Shown here: positions 13,639 to 22,158 of the stretch, piece by piece
Layout: each line of letters starts with the position of its first letter
How positions within the stretch are numbered: the stretch's first letter is position 1
Source of the DNA: JBGPHT01 sp041484525
GTDB taxonomy: Bacteria; Acidobacteriota; Terriglobia; Bryobacterales; Bryobacteraceae
Reading direction: 5' to 3'
DNA length: 22,158 nt
Assembly (NCBI GenBank): GCA_041484525.1
Contig: JBGPHT010000127.1
Span: forward strand, 1 to 22,158
Notes under the pieces: generated by a model
Told to the model about the DNA's origin: nothing
Seen by the model: only the letters and a program-made list of their open reading frames with translations
Databases searched by the model: none
Program-made: the position numbers and the translations under genes

Positions 13639-15234
13639 TCAGTCCGCGCCGCTCTGCGTCTGCGTCGTCACAGCCAAAGCCGCGTCGGCCGCACAGCCGT
13701 TGAAGTCCCGGCGTGTTGCCGGATTCTGGTTCCCGTGCCATCGAGTGAACGAGTCCTTGACGATGCGGTAGATCGGACGCCGGTTCTGCGCGATCACCTT
13801 CAGCCATTGCCAAACTCCCCTTGGCGGGAAATAGATCCCGCGGAAAAACAATCGGGAGACCATGTGGCTGATCTTGTAAGCAGCCGGTTCGTCGGCGATG
13901 GAATCGAGCGCCCGCTGAGTCGCCTCCGGGCTGTAGGAGTTCGTCCACGCGTACAGCACTTCATCCTGCACCTGTGGAATGGTGATGCGCAGGGGAGTGT
14001 GCGCCATCTGAAACGGCGCAAACTCGAGCCAGTGTTTCGGCCGCGTCAGGCGTCCTTCCTTCTCGAGGCGAGTATACAAAGGAGTCGCTGGAAAAGGAGT
14101 AATTTGTCCGAAAACCGGCAGAACCGGCGGCCATTCGCGGATCTGCGCCAGGGTGCGCTCAGCGACGCCTGTGGTATCGTGATCCAGCCCGAAAATGAAC
14201 GACGTGATGGCGTAGATGTGCCGCCGCGCCAGCGACTGCAGCACGCCGGCATATTCCGCCGGCTTGTTGAAGCTCTTGTTGACGCTGGCCAGATTGGCAG
14301 GATCGAGCGACTCCATCCCGATGAAGATCCACTTCCCGCCGGAGGCCGCGATCAAATCGATGAGCTCCTCGTCGCGCAGCAGGTTGGCGCTGATTTGCGC
14401 CACCCACGAGAGCTCCGCGCCCGCCGCAATGATCGCTCGCAGCAGCGACTTCGTGCGCTTCACATTGATGGCGAAATTGTCGTCTACGAAGAACACGGCG
14501 ATCTTGCCGCTCGTGCCCTCGGCGCGCCGCTTGAGCTTGAGCATCTCTTCGACGATGCTCTCGTTGGTCCGGAACCGGATCGAGTCGCCGAAGAATCCCG
14601 TGACCGTGCAGAACTCGCATCCGTAAGGACAGCCGCGGCCGGACTCGATGGGAATGATGTGAAACGTCTCCCACTCGGCCTTGAAGTGCCGCATGATCGG
14701 ACGCACAAAGCCCGGGATCCGGTTGAACTGCCGGATGTCGAGCGAGTCCCACGGAATGGCCGGATAATCCTGCAAGGTCGGCTTCCGATCCTGCCCGAAG
14801 GCATCCACCGGCGCGTAGACTTCCTTGAGTTGACCGCGCGCCGCATCTTCCACGATCCGGGGCCATGTCTCGTCCGCTTCACCTAGCGCCAGGGCATCGG
14901 CATGACGCTGTCCGCCGTCGCGCCCGAGCGCTTCATCGGGAACTTCTGTGATGTGGGGTCCGCCCATGACGACGGGAACGCCCGCGGCGCGGACCGCGTC
15001 CGCCACGCGGTAGGCTTTGGCGATCATGCGGGTCATGGCGCCAATTCCGACCAGTCCGATCTTTTCATTGAGTACGAACTGGACCAGATCGGCATCGCTC
15101 ATCGGCTGCGTGTTGCCGTCGATCAGAACTACTTCATGGCCGGCGGGTGTAAGAGACTGCAGCAGAAACATCCAGAGGTGAGGCATGAAGTTCTGCGTCA
15201 CGCCGTTGTCCGGATTGTACAAAAGGATTTTCAT
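13639..15234 (-). CDS. Cobalamin-binding-domain radical SAM protein
   Basis: This is a 531-residue protein. The N-terminal B12-binding-like Rossmann domain spans about 1-140 (MKILLYNPDNGVTQNFMPHL, EVVLIDGNTQPMS, IGLVGIGAMTRMIAKAYRVA, GVPVVMGGPHITEVPDEAL, ALALGEADETWP). The radical SAM core carries CPYGCEFC (Cys202, 206, 209), the CxxxCxxC [4Fe-4S] motif, followed by FFVDDNFAINVKRTK, LSWVAQIS, GGKWIFIGMESLD and FIFGLDHDTTG. A C-terminal helical extension follows. This is the B12-dependent radical SAM architecture of methyltransferases and of hopanoid/lipid-modifying enzymes; the substrate cannot be told. ATG 15234 (MKILLYNP) is preferred over 15255 because it begins directly with the first strand. 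It lies downstream of the AdoCbl-dependent ethanolamine genes on the same strand, but 226 bases away, so co-regulation is only possible. Confidence 0.85.
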   Translation of the reverse strand: MKILLYNPDNGVTQNFMPHLWMFLLQSLTPAGHEVVLIDGNTQPMSDADLVQFVLNEKIGLVGIGAMTRMIAKAYRVADAVRAAGVPVVMGGPHITEVPDEALGRDGGQRHADALALGEADETWPRIVEDAARGQLKEVYAPVDAFGQDRKPTLQDYPAIPWDSLDIRQFNRIPGFVRPIMRHFKAEWETFHIIPIESGRGCPYGCEFCTVTGFFGDSIRFRTNESIVEEMLKLKRRAEGTSGKIAVFFVDDNFAINVKRTKSLLRAIIAAGAELSWVAQISANLLRDEELIDLIAASGGKWIFIGMESLDPANLASVNKSFNKPAEYAGVLQSLARRHIYAITSFIFGLDHDTTGVAERTLAQIREWPPVLPVFGQITPFPATPLYTRLEKEGRLTRPKHWLEFAPFQMAHTPLRITIPQVQDEVLYAWTNSYSPEATQRALDSIADEPAAYKISHMVSRLFFRGIYFPPRGVWQWLKVIAQNRRPIYRIVKDSFTRWHGNQNPATRRDFNGCAADAALAVTTQTQSGAD

Positions 15235-15360
15235 GTTCTTGCCGGTTCCCAGCATCCAAGAGCGGCTGGCCTTTCTCCGGCAAGACGTCCCGGACTCGGG
15301 CAGAGCGGAGTTCGACTCAACCCATCAGAACAGGATCTCAATGTCGGTATCTGATATAGT

Positions 15361-15432
15361 AGCATTCGAAAAACGCAAGTCAGCAATAATCTTACGGACA
15401 ATTTCATATGAGCCAAAAAGGTCTCGAATGCT
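15361..15432. repeat. 9-bp inverted repeat between the SDR and radical SAM genes
   Basis: AGCATTCGA (15361-15369) and its exact complement TCGAATGCT (15424-15432) are separated by 54 bases. Just beyond, in the minus-strand direction, is the AT-rich string TACTATATC, which could be the -10 region of the radical SAM gene. The arms could be operator half-sites or pair in the RNA. No protein-coding content is seen here. Confidence 0.35.
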
Positions 15433-15460
15433 GTTCCCCCGCTGAGTCCAGTACGGCCTA

Positions 15461-16225
15461 TCAGCGCCCGCCCGACACGTCAACGATGGCGCCTGTAACA
15501 TAGGAGGCCTCGCCCGATAGCAACCAGAGAATTGCCGCCGCCACCTCCGCAGGCTGTCCGCCCCGCTGCATTGGCACCAGCGTCTTTACGCGATCGACCC
15601 GCGCTGGCTCACCGCTCTTGGTGTGTATATCCGTGTAGATGAACCCCGGTCTCACGCCGTTGACCCGAATGCCCTCGTCCGCCACCTCCCTCGCGAGGCC
15701 GATGGTGAGGGTGTCGACCGCTCCCTTGCTCGCCGCATAGTCGACGTACTCGCCGGGTGCGCCGGAGCGCGCTGCGCCGGAAGAGACGTTGACGATAGTC
15801 CCTCCGATACCGCCATGGCGCGTGGACATTCGCCGCACCGCTTCGCGCGCGCACAGGAGAGGTCCGATGGCGTTGGTCGCAAAAATCCGGTGCATCCGCG
15901 CCGCGTCCATCGCGTCCAGCCTCATCCGGCTTTCCATCGTGGCTGCGTTATTCACCAGGGCTGTGAGGCGGCCCAGTTGACGGTCCGACGTTTCAAATAG
16001 CCGCACCACCTCAGGCTCCGAACTGATATCAGCTTGGACGGCGATGGCACGCCCGCCTTCCCGTTGAATGGTACCCACGACCTCCTCGGCGGCGTGGTGC
16101 TGCCTCAGATAGTTGACGCAGACCCCGTAACCGCGCTGGGCGGCGAGACGCGCCGTGGCCGCTCCAATCCCGCTGCTGCCGCCGGTGACAATCAGAACTG
16201 GCGCGTCGGGAAGTTGCTCATCCAT
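15461..16225 (-). CDS. YgfF-like short-chain dehydrogenase/reductase
   Basis: This 254-residue classical SDR has the cofactor motif TGGSSGIG (14-21), VNNAA (91-95), catalytic Ser in NVSSG (148/149) and YAASK (Tyr163, Lys167). From memory it is strikingly like E. coli YgfF over the second half (GEYVDYAASKGAVDTL, GIRVNGVRPGFIYTDIHTKS, RVDRVKTLVPMQRGGQPAEV, ASYVTGAIVDVSGGR). The Asn in VCVNYLRQHHAAEE after the second strand, without an acidic residue, fits NADPH use (inference). It is the last gene of the ethanolamine operon: its ATG (16225; alternative 16237) lies within the end of eutC, indicating translational coupling. A role in disposing of acetaldehyde or a related carbonyl is suggested only by position. 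Confidence 0.85.
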   Translation of the reverse strand: MDEQLPDAPVLIVTGGSSGIGAATARLAAQRGYGVCVNYLRQHHAAEEVVGTIQREGGRAIAVQADISSEPEVVRLFETSDRQLGRLTALVNNAATMESRMRLDAMDAARMHRIFATNAIGPLLCAREAVRRMSTRHGGIGGTIVNVSSGAARSGAPGEYVDYAASKGAVDTLTIGLAREVADEGIRVNGVRPGFIYTDIHTKSGEPARVDRVKTLVPMQRGGQPAEVAAAILWLLSGEASYVTGAIVDVSGGR

Positions 16226-16931
16226 CGATATTCCCATCCGCCAACAGAGGCGCGTCTTCCTTCAACCCGACTCCGGTCAACTTTCTGGCCCTCGCCTCTC
16301 GCATCAGGAAATGAAGCTTGTGCGCCGCTACCGCATAACTGATCCCCTCCGTCCGGATATTCGAGATGCAGTTCCGTTCGGCATCCGTCCGGCCCGGACG
16401 CGGATCCCACGTCAAATAAATCCCGAGGCTGTCCGGCGAACTCAACCCCGGCCGCTCCCCGATCCATACGGTCACCAGGCGCGCTCCCAGGCGTTCGCCG
16501 ATCTCGTCGCCGATGGCCACGCGTCCTTCGATCGCCACCGTGAGCGGCGCCAGCCTCCAACCTTCCTCTGCCAGCCTTGGAGCCAGTTCCGCCATCAGGG
16601 GCGCCGCGTGCCGGTGGATGGCGCGAGCCGACAGCCCGTCCACCAGGACAATCGCCGCATCGTAGGACCCCTTCTCGATCCGCTCCCGCGATTCCGCGCT
16701 CAACGTGCGTCCCAGATCGGGACGGCGAAGATAGGTAGCGCGGTCCGCCGCCGCGCTCCGCAGCAAGATGTGGGGCAGCCCCAATCCCGCGGGGTCGAGT
16801 GGTTCGTAGACCGCGTCGCGGGCGCGCGCATGGTCCAACTGAAAGCGCAGAAGCTCAGCCGTGGGCAGACTATGACCGGTGCGGCCAAGTCCCACGCGAG
16901 CCGGTGTGAACGATCTCAGGTCAATAGCCAT
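16218..16931 (-). CDS. eutC: Ethanolamine ammonia-lyase small subunit
   Basis: This 237-residue protein has EutC hallmarks: RVGLGRTGHSLPTAELLRFQ near the N-terminus, SYDAAIVLVDGLSARAIHRH, the cobalamin-contacting stretch LVTVWIGERPGLSSPDSLGI followed by YLTWDPRPGRTDAERNCISN, and IRTEGISYAVAAHKLHFLM near the end. With EutB it forms the AdoCbl-dependent enzyme that converts ethanolamine to acetaldehyde and ammonia in the cytoplasm. The start at 16931 (MAIDLRSFTPARVG) is chosen over 16967 because it overlaps the eutB end by 16 bases and begins with a family-like N-terminus. It is somewhat shorter than the approximately 295-residue enterobacterial EutC, lacking an N-terminal extension associated with microcompartment targeting. 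That agrees with the absence of shell genes nearby. Confidence 0.92.
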   Translation of the reverse strand: MAIDLRSFTPARVGLGRTGHSLPTAELLRFQLDHARARDAVYEPLDPAGLGLPHILLRSAAADRATYLRRPDLGRTLSAESRERIEKGSYDAAIVLVDGLSARAIHRHAAPLMAELAPRLAEEGWRLAPLTVAIEGRVAIGDEIGERLGARLVTVWIGERPGLSSPDSLGIYLTWDPRPGRTDAERNCISNIRTEGISYAVAAHKLHFLMREARARKLTGVGLKEDAPLLADGNIDG

Positions 16932-18205
16932 GGCTCGGGAAGCGGGCGCGGATGGCGCTCCAACCACGCTTCAAACTCCGGCGCTGGCTTCAGGCCCAGC
17001 AGCGATCGCAGATACAGAGCGTCGTGAAAGCTGGTGCTCTGATAGTGCAGCATCACATCGTCGGCACCGGGGACGCCCATGATGTAGTTGCACCCCGCCA
17101 CGCCCAGCATCGTCAGCAGCGTGTCCATGTCGTCCTGGTCGGCTTCGGCGTGGTTGGTGTAACAGATGTCGCAGCCCATCGGCAATCCCAGCAGCTTGCC
17201 GCAAAAATGATCCTCCAGGCCGGCGCGCAGAATCTGCTTTCCATCGTAGAGATACTCCGGTCCGATGAATCCGACCACAGTATTCACCAGCAGCGGCCGG
17301 TAGCGCCGAGCCACCGCGTAGGCGCGAGCTTCGCAAGTCTGCTGGTCCACCGCGTGATTGGCGTTGGCCGAAAGCGCGCTCCCCTGGCCGGTCTCGAAGT
17401 ACATGACGTGCTCTCCGCGTTTCAGCTCTTTGGCCGCCTGCCAGGCCTCGTCGAGCAGCGCGAGATTCACGCCGAAGGCCGCGTTGGCCGCCTCCGTACC
17501 GGCGACGGATTGAAAAATCAGGTCCACCGGCGCGCCCCGCTCGAGGGCCTGCATTTGTGTGGTGACGTGCGCCAGTACGCAGATCTGCGTGGGGATTTCG
17601 TACCGTTCGCGAATACGGTCGAGCGTGTGGAGCAGCGCTTCCACCTGGCCGGGATTGTCGGTGGCCGGATTTACCCCGATCACCGCGTCGCCGCTACCGT
17701 AGCAGAGACCGTCGAGGATGCTGGCCGCGATGCCTTTCAAGTCGTCGGTAGGATGGTTCGGCTGCAGCCGCGTGGAGAGGCGGCCGGGTAATCCGATGGT
17801 CGAGCGGAAGCGCGTCACCACGCGGCACCGGGCGCCGACCGTTACCAGGTCCTGCAGGCGCATGATCTTCGATACCGCCGCGACCATCTCCGGAATCAGG
17901 CCGGGCGCTAACGCCTGCAGGATTTCGGGCGTCGCCTGTTCCGAGAGCAGCCAGTCGCGGAACTCACCCACGGTCAGGTGGGACACCGGCGCGAACGCCG
18001 CCGCATCATGCGAATCGCAGATCAGCCGCGTGACTTCGTCGCTCTCATACGGGATGATGGGTTCGCGGAGAAATGCGCTCAGCGGCACGTCGGCCAGTTT
18101 CATCTGGGCGCGCACTCGCTCCTCCACGTTGGCCGCCGCCAGGCCCGCCAGTTCATCGCCGGAGCGCGCCGGGGAGGCCTTCGCTAACAGTTCCCGCAGG
18201 TTCAT
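16916..18205 (-). CDS. eutB: Ethanolamine ammonia-lyase large subunit
   Basis: This is a 429-residue EutB TIM-barrel subunit. Recognisable stretches are SGDELAGLAAANVEERVRAQ, STIGLPGRLSTRLQPNHPTD, GDAVIGVNPATDN, QICVLAHVTTQMQALERGAP, LIFQSVAGTE, YFETGQGSALSANANHAVDQ (Glu271, corresponding to the conserved active-site Glu of EutB), NTVVGFIGPEYLYDGKQI, AGLEDHFCGKLLGLPMGCDI, CYTNHAEADQDDMDTLL, and GCNYIMGVPGADDVMLHYQS. ATG 18205 (MNLRELLAKASPARSGDEL) overlaps the permease stop as ATGA; the longer upstream frame lies inside the permease and is not coding here. The N-terminus is about 15 residues shorter than in E. coli. No eutA reactivase is adjacent, so reactivation after cofactor damage must rely on another locus or not occur. 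Confidence 0.95.
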   Translation of the reverse strand: MNLRELLAKASPARSGDELAGLAAANVEERVRAQMKLADVPLSAFLREPIIPYESDEVTRLICDSHDAAAFAPVSHLTVGEFRDWLLSEQATPEILQALAPGLIPEMVAAVSKIMRLQDLVTVGARCRVVTRFRSTIGLPGRLSTRLQPNHPTDDLKGIAASILDGLCYGSGDAVIGVNPATDNPGQVEALLHTLDRIRERYEIPTQICVLAHVTTQMQALERGAPVDLIFQSVAGTEAANAAFGVNLALLDEAWQAAKELKRGEHVMYFETGQGSALSANANHAVDQQTCEARAYAVARRYRPLLVNTVVGFIGPEYLYDGKQILRAGLEDHFCGKLLGLPMGCDICYTNHAEADQDDMDTLLTMLGVAGCNYIMGVPGADDVMLHYQSTSFHDALYLRSLLGLKPAPEFEAWLERHPRPLPEPWLLT

Positions 18206-19626
18206 AGACGCTGTTGCAGGCGGTGCGCGAACGCGGCTTCCTCTTCCGGGGACATCACCAGGCGGCGCCGCGCATGTCCGGCATAATATCCGATACCGAG
18301 CACGAACCACACCGCCGCACCGATCACGCCTTTGTTATAGTCCGGATTCCGAAACAGCGTCACCAGCGTGACCAGCGCGATAATCCCCGCGATGGTGGCG
18401 CCCACAATACCGAGCGGGCTCACATAGGGCCGCGGGATTCTCGGGAATCGCACCCGCAGCAAGATGAAGGACGCCATCTGCAAAACATACGCCAGCACCG
18501 CTCCGAATACCGCCATGTTGAGCAGCACGGCTCCCACCGGGCTCCCTTGCGGTGTGAGATGGATTCCGAGCGCGACCGCATAACCCAGCGCCGCGCCCGT
18601 CACGAGCGCTCGCTGCGGCGTCGCGCGCTCGCCGTGCGTTACGGAAAGCCATGTGGGGAAGTAACCGGCCCGGGATAGCGAGTAGATCTGCCGGCCGTAC
18701 GCATAAATGATGGCGTGGAAGCTCGCAATCAATCCGGTGCAGGCAGCCAATGCCAGCATGCGCGTGCGTAGACCCTGGCCGAAGATCGTCTGAAATCCCA
18801 CGAAGAGCGGCTCGCTCGAACGCCCGACCATGGCCGCTCCGGGCGCGATGCCGGCGCTGAGAAAAACCGTCAGGAAGGAGACGCCGATCAAAGTGAGCAA
18901 CCCATAGAGGATGCCGCGCGGCATGTCGCGCTTCGGGTCGTGGCTCTCCTCGGCGGCCAGCGGCAGTTGTTCGATCCCCAGGTAGAGCCACAGCGCGAAC
19001 GGAAGGTTCACCACCGCCGCCGCAGCCTTGCCGGCGCCTCGCGGGAAGTAGGGTGAGGCCCATCGCGTCAAGTCGAAGTGTGGCGCCGCGCCTACCCAGA
19101 ATACAGCCAGAACAGCCAGAGCGATCAGCGTCACCAGCACTGAAATGTGGAAGGACATTTCCACGCCCCACACGTTCAGCGCCACGAAAATCGCATAGCA
19201 GACGAGCCACCAGAGCGGCTCCCACGCACTCGCAGTTCCGAAGATCGCGCTCAAGTATCCGCCGATTCCGACCACGATCACGGCAGGCGTCAGGATGTAC
19301 TCCATGTTCTCCGCGAGTCCCGTGATGTAGCCGCCCCAGGGGCCCATGGCAGTGCGCGCAAACGAATAGGCGCCGCCGGCGTGGGGCAGGGCAGGGGACA
19401 TCTCGGCGATGGAGAAACAGAGTCCCACGTACATGGCGGTCATGACCAGAAGCGCCAGCAGCATGCCGCCGAATCCGCCCGACGCCAGTCCGTAGTTCCA
19501 TCCAAAGAAGTCGCCCGAGATCACGGCGCCGACCCCCATGGCCCACAAGTGGAACACGCGCGCATGGCGGCGAAGTTGCCGCCGGGCCAGGTACGCAGCA
19601 TCCGCTGGCGTGTAGGAGACCTTCAC
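18202..19626 (-). CDS. Ethanolamine permease (APC family)
   Basis: From GTG 19626 this is 474 residues with about 12 hydrophobic segments. The opening, YLARRQLRRHARVFHLWAMG then VGAVISGDFFGWNYGLASGG, matches the ethanolamine transporter (EAT) branch of the amino-acid/polyamine/organocation superfamily ('ISGDF-GWN-GL'). FSIAEMSPALPHAGGAYSFA (TM3 region), GIEQLPLAAEESHDPKRDMP and SLSRAGYFPTWLSVTH are further APC landmarks. The first in-frame ATG at 19698 would add 24 residues of non-family sequence; GTG 19626 has TTAGAG about 6 bases upstream and fits the family N-terminus. It is the first gene of the permease-eutB-eutC-SDR operon, so it supplies the lyase with substrate across the inner membrane. 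The promoter should lie in the divergent gap with amt. Confidence 0.85.
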   Translation of the reverse strand: MKVSYTPADAAYLARRQLRRHARVFHLWAMGVGAVISGDFFGWNYGLASGGFGGMLLALLVMTAMYVGLCFSIAEMSPALPHAGGAYSFARTAMGPWGGYITGLAENMEYILTPAVIVVGIGGYLSAIFGTASAWEPLWWLVCYAIFVALNVWGVEMSFHISVLVTLIALAVLAVFWVGAAPHFDLTRWASPYFPRGAGKAAAAVVNLPFALWLYLGIEQLPLAAEESHDPKRDMPRGILYGLLTLIGVSFLTVFLSAGIAPGAAMVGRSSEPLFVGFQTIFGQGLRTRMLALAACTGLIASFHAIIYAYGRQIYSLSRAGYFPTWLSVTHGERATPQRALVTGAALGYAVALGIHLTPQGSPVGAVLLNMAVFGAVLAYVLQMASFILLRVRFPRIPRPYVSPLGIVGATIAGIIALVTLVTLFRNPDYNKGVIGAAVWFVLGIGYYAGHARRRLVMSPEEEAAFAHRLQQRL

Positions 19627-20217
19627 AATGAACTCTAAGGATACCCGGAACAGAGCCGCGGCCGTCAGCGGTTGGTCGTGGCCCTCTGCCCGCCGCAAAT
19701 CAATATTTTGAATGTAGCCAATAAGAACAATGCATCACAGAATGAGTCCTCCCGGTCGCATAATGAAATTCTTTCCATCCGTGCCGATCCGCTCATCACG
19801 CGCGAAGGTGTTGGTCTCGGCCATCCTCCTGACGCTTCTAACGATTGCCACCGGCTTGCCTTGGGATCAGGATCACGTCCGCGGGCGAACCTCATCTGAC
19901 ACTATCCAAATCGCAGGCGCGCGGGGCCAAACGATGGGCATCGCGCGGCAGCCCAACCGGACGCGATCCATCGTTGCGCACTTGAGGGGCTCCGAAGCAC
20001 TGCTGACATCGGCACCCTCAGCACTGCTCCTGGTGTGTTGGGGCTCAACGGCGGATGGCTCGCGCGTCTACCTGCAATTCCTCTCGGGCCTGCTGTCGTT
20101 GGGCCGATCTCCTCCTTCCGCGCTGCTGTAGCCACTACAACCTCCTCGGCATCCCGGTAGCCCGAACTCCCGGTGTGTTCGTTTTCTACAACAGTCAGCA
20201 CGCAAAAGGAGATCTCT
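19627..20217. other. Divergent intergenic region between the ethanolamine operon and amt
   Basis: About 590 bases with no convincing gene. An AT-rich patch at 19699-19735 is the best place for the ethanolamine operon promoter (minus strand). A plus-strand frame from 19763 encodes a hydrophobic stretch (KVLVSAILLTLLTIATGLPW) but then degrades. I looked for a sigma-54 -24/-12 element (TGGC-N-TTGC type) before amt and did not see one. Confidence 0.4.
20206..20211 (+). promoter_or_regulatory. Shine-Dalgarno that selects a TTG start for amt
   Basis: AAGGAG ends 6 bases before TTG 20218. The ATG at 20237-region is out of frame, and the in-frame alternative upstream at 20173 lacks a ribosome site and would spoil the signal peptide. 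Confidence 0.6.
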
Positions 20218-21642
<1,425 letters not shown>

Positions 21643-21650
21643 AGGATGCC

Positions 21651-21989
21651 ATGACGAAAATCGAAGCGATTATTCAACCCTTCAAGCTCGACGAGGTCAA
21701 GGACGCCCTGACGAGCATCGGTGTCGACGGGATGACCGTCAGCGAGGTCCGCGGCCACGGCCGGCAGAAGGGCCACAAGGAGGTCTACCGCGGCCGGGAG
21801 TACAACGTCGATCTGCTCCCCAAGGTCAAGATCGAACTGGTCATTGCCTCCAGCCGTTCTGATGAGGTCATCAAGGCTATCGCTGCCGCTGCGCGCACGG
21901 GCCAGATCGGCGATGGCAAAATCTTCGTATCGGAAATTGCCGAAGCCGTCCGCATACGCAACGGCGACCGCGGCGAATCGGTTCTCTAG
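21651..21989 (+). CDS. P-II nitrogen regulatory protein (GlnB/GlnK)
   Basis: The 112-residue protein has the complete P-II pattern: MTKIEAIIQPFKLDEVKDAL, MTVSEVRGHGRQKGH, the T-loop EVYRGREYNVDLLPKVKIEL with the uridylylation-site Tyr51 (and Tyr46) conserved, and GDGKIFVSEIAEAVRIRNGD near the end. It binds ATP/ADP and 2-oxoglutarate and controls its partner by T-loop insertion. Linkage directly behind amt (8-base gap, AGAGGA as ribosome site) argues that this is the GlnK-type paralogue that plugs the ammonium channel. The sequence alone does not separate GlnB from GlnK, so the symbol is left open. Confidence 0.93.
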   Translation: MTKIEAIIQPFKLDEVKDALTSIGVDGMTVSEVRGHGRQKGHKEVYRGREYNVDLLPKVKIELVIASSRSDEVIKAIAAAARTGQIGDGKIFVSEIAEAVRIRNGDRGESVL

Positions 21990-22033
21990 CCTGGCAGGAT
22001 GCTGAAAACGGGTTAGCCACCGATCCACACAGC

Positions 22034-22046
22034 GCGGCAGAGCCGC
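22034..22046 (+). terminator. Short hairpin after the P-II gene
   Basis: GCGGC-AGA-GCCGC forms a 5-bp stem with a 3-base loop, 45 bases after the P-II stop, followed by AACCAAAAT and not a T-run. It is a weak terminator candidate at most. Confidence 0.2.
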
Positions 22047-22123
22047 AACCAAAATGATATGGCGCTGCGCTCCGAGTAAGATGTTTGTTTCCAGGGCAAA
22101 CGTCCCAAAAGGAGCACAACGCC

Positions 22124-22158
22124 ATGCAGAAGTTTATCGCGAAATTCGGCAGCCTGAG
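22124..22158 (+). CDS. Start of an unknown gene, cut by the window edge
   Basis: AAGGAG (22109-22114) lies 9 bases before ATG 22124, which opens MQKFIAKFGSL and runs off the end. Upstream, GTTTG and CAAAC (about 22084-22101) form a small inverted repeat. Eleven residues are too few to name a family. Confidence 0.45.
   Translation, partial: MQKFIAKFGSL

Noticed and set aside
13735..14886. Plus-strand open frame of 383 codons opposite the radical SAM gene
   Set aside because: The minus strand carries the CxxxCxxC radical SAM protein; the plus-strand peptide is Arg/Asp-rich antisense read-through.
16155..17027. Plus-strand frames opposite eutC and eutB
   Set aside because: Antisense shadows; eutB and eutC are recognised throughout on the minus strand.
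19763..20131. Possible small secreted protein with a hydrophobic N-terminus in the eut/amt gap
   Set aside because: After the hydrophobic stretch the sequence has no protein-like pattern, and there is no ribosome site; it overlaps the expected control region of two divergent units.
20000..20217. Sigma-54/NtrC promoter expected before amt-P-II
   Set aside because: No TGGC...TTGC element with correct spacing was found by reading; control must be by another route or the element is too divergent to see.

Overview
The window looks like a chromosomal segment of an acidobacterium of the Solibacter/Bryobacter type (Bryobacterales). This is inferred from protein families, not from a marker gene. The clues are a paired DUF1587/DUF1592-type cytochrome and Tat-exported DUF1552 protein, a very large Oar-like TonB-dependent outer-membrane protein with an N-terminal carboxypeptidase-regulatory domain, a secreted c-type cytochrome coupled to a YVTN propeller, small secreted 'FSGT-KLN' proteins, and high-GC coding sequence. 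Planctomycetes share some of these families.

Layout. 1-960 is a decayed region: the C-terminal end of an IS630-type transposase runs in from the left edge, followed by coding scraps and a short PepSY-like protein. 963-4815 holds a DUF1587...DUF1585 cytochrome-like gene, interrupted in frame by one TAG, overlapping a DUF1552 gene. 4816-6200 is a loose region of very small genes: a basic two-repeat protein, small coiled-coil-like peptides and a 40-residue single-TM peptide. 6199-6675 (minus) is a secreted protein of unknown function. 7405-8831 is a translationally coupled pair, mono-haem cytochrome plus YVTN beta-propeller, followed by a small unknown gene and then a decayed partial copy of the propeller gene at 9390-9502. 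9777-13295 is the Oar-like receptor. It converges on a cobalamin-binding radical SAM gene (13639-15234, minus).

The right part has a nitrogen theme. On the minus strand, ethanolamine permease, eutB, eutC and a YgfF-like short-chain dehydrogenase form one tightly overlapping operon for uptake and AdoCbl-dependent cleavage of ethanolamine to acetaldehyde and ammonia. Divergently, on the plus strand, an AmtB-type ammonium transporter and a P-II protein form a canonical amt-glnK/glnB pair. No eutA reactivase, EutT or microcompartment genes are visible. A new gene begins at the right edge (22124).

I found no tRNA, rRNA, CRISPR array or defence system, and no clear undescribed system. The most useful oddities are the in-frame TAG in an otherwise continuous gene, the decayed propeller copy with a clean internal deletion, the small-gene cluster at 4.9-6.1 kb, and the compact ethanolamine operon back to back with amt/P-II.
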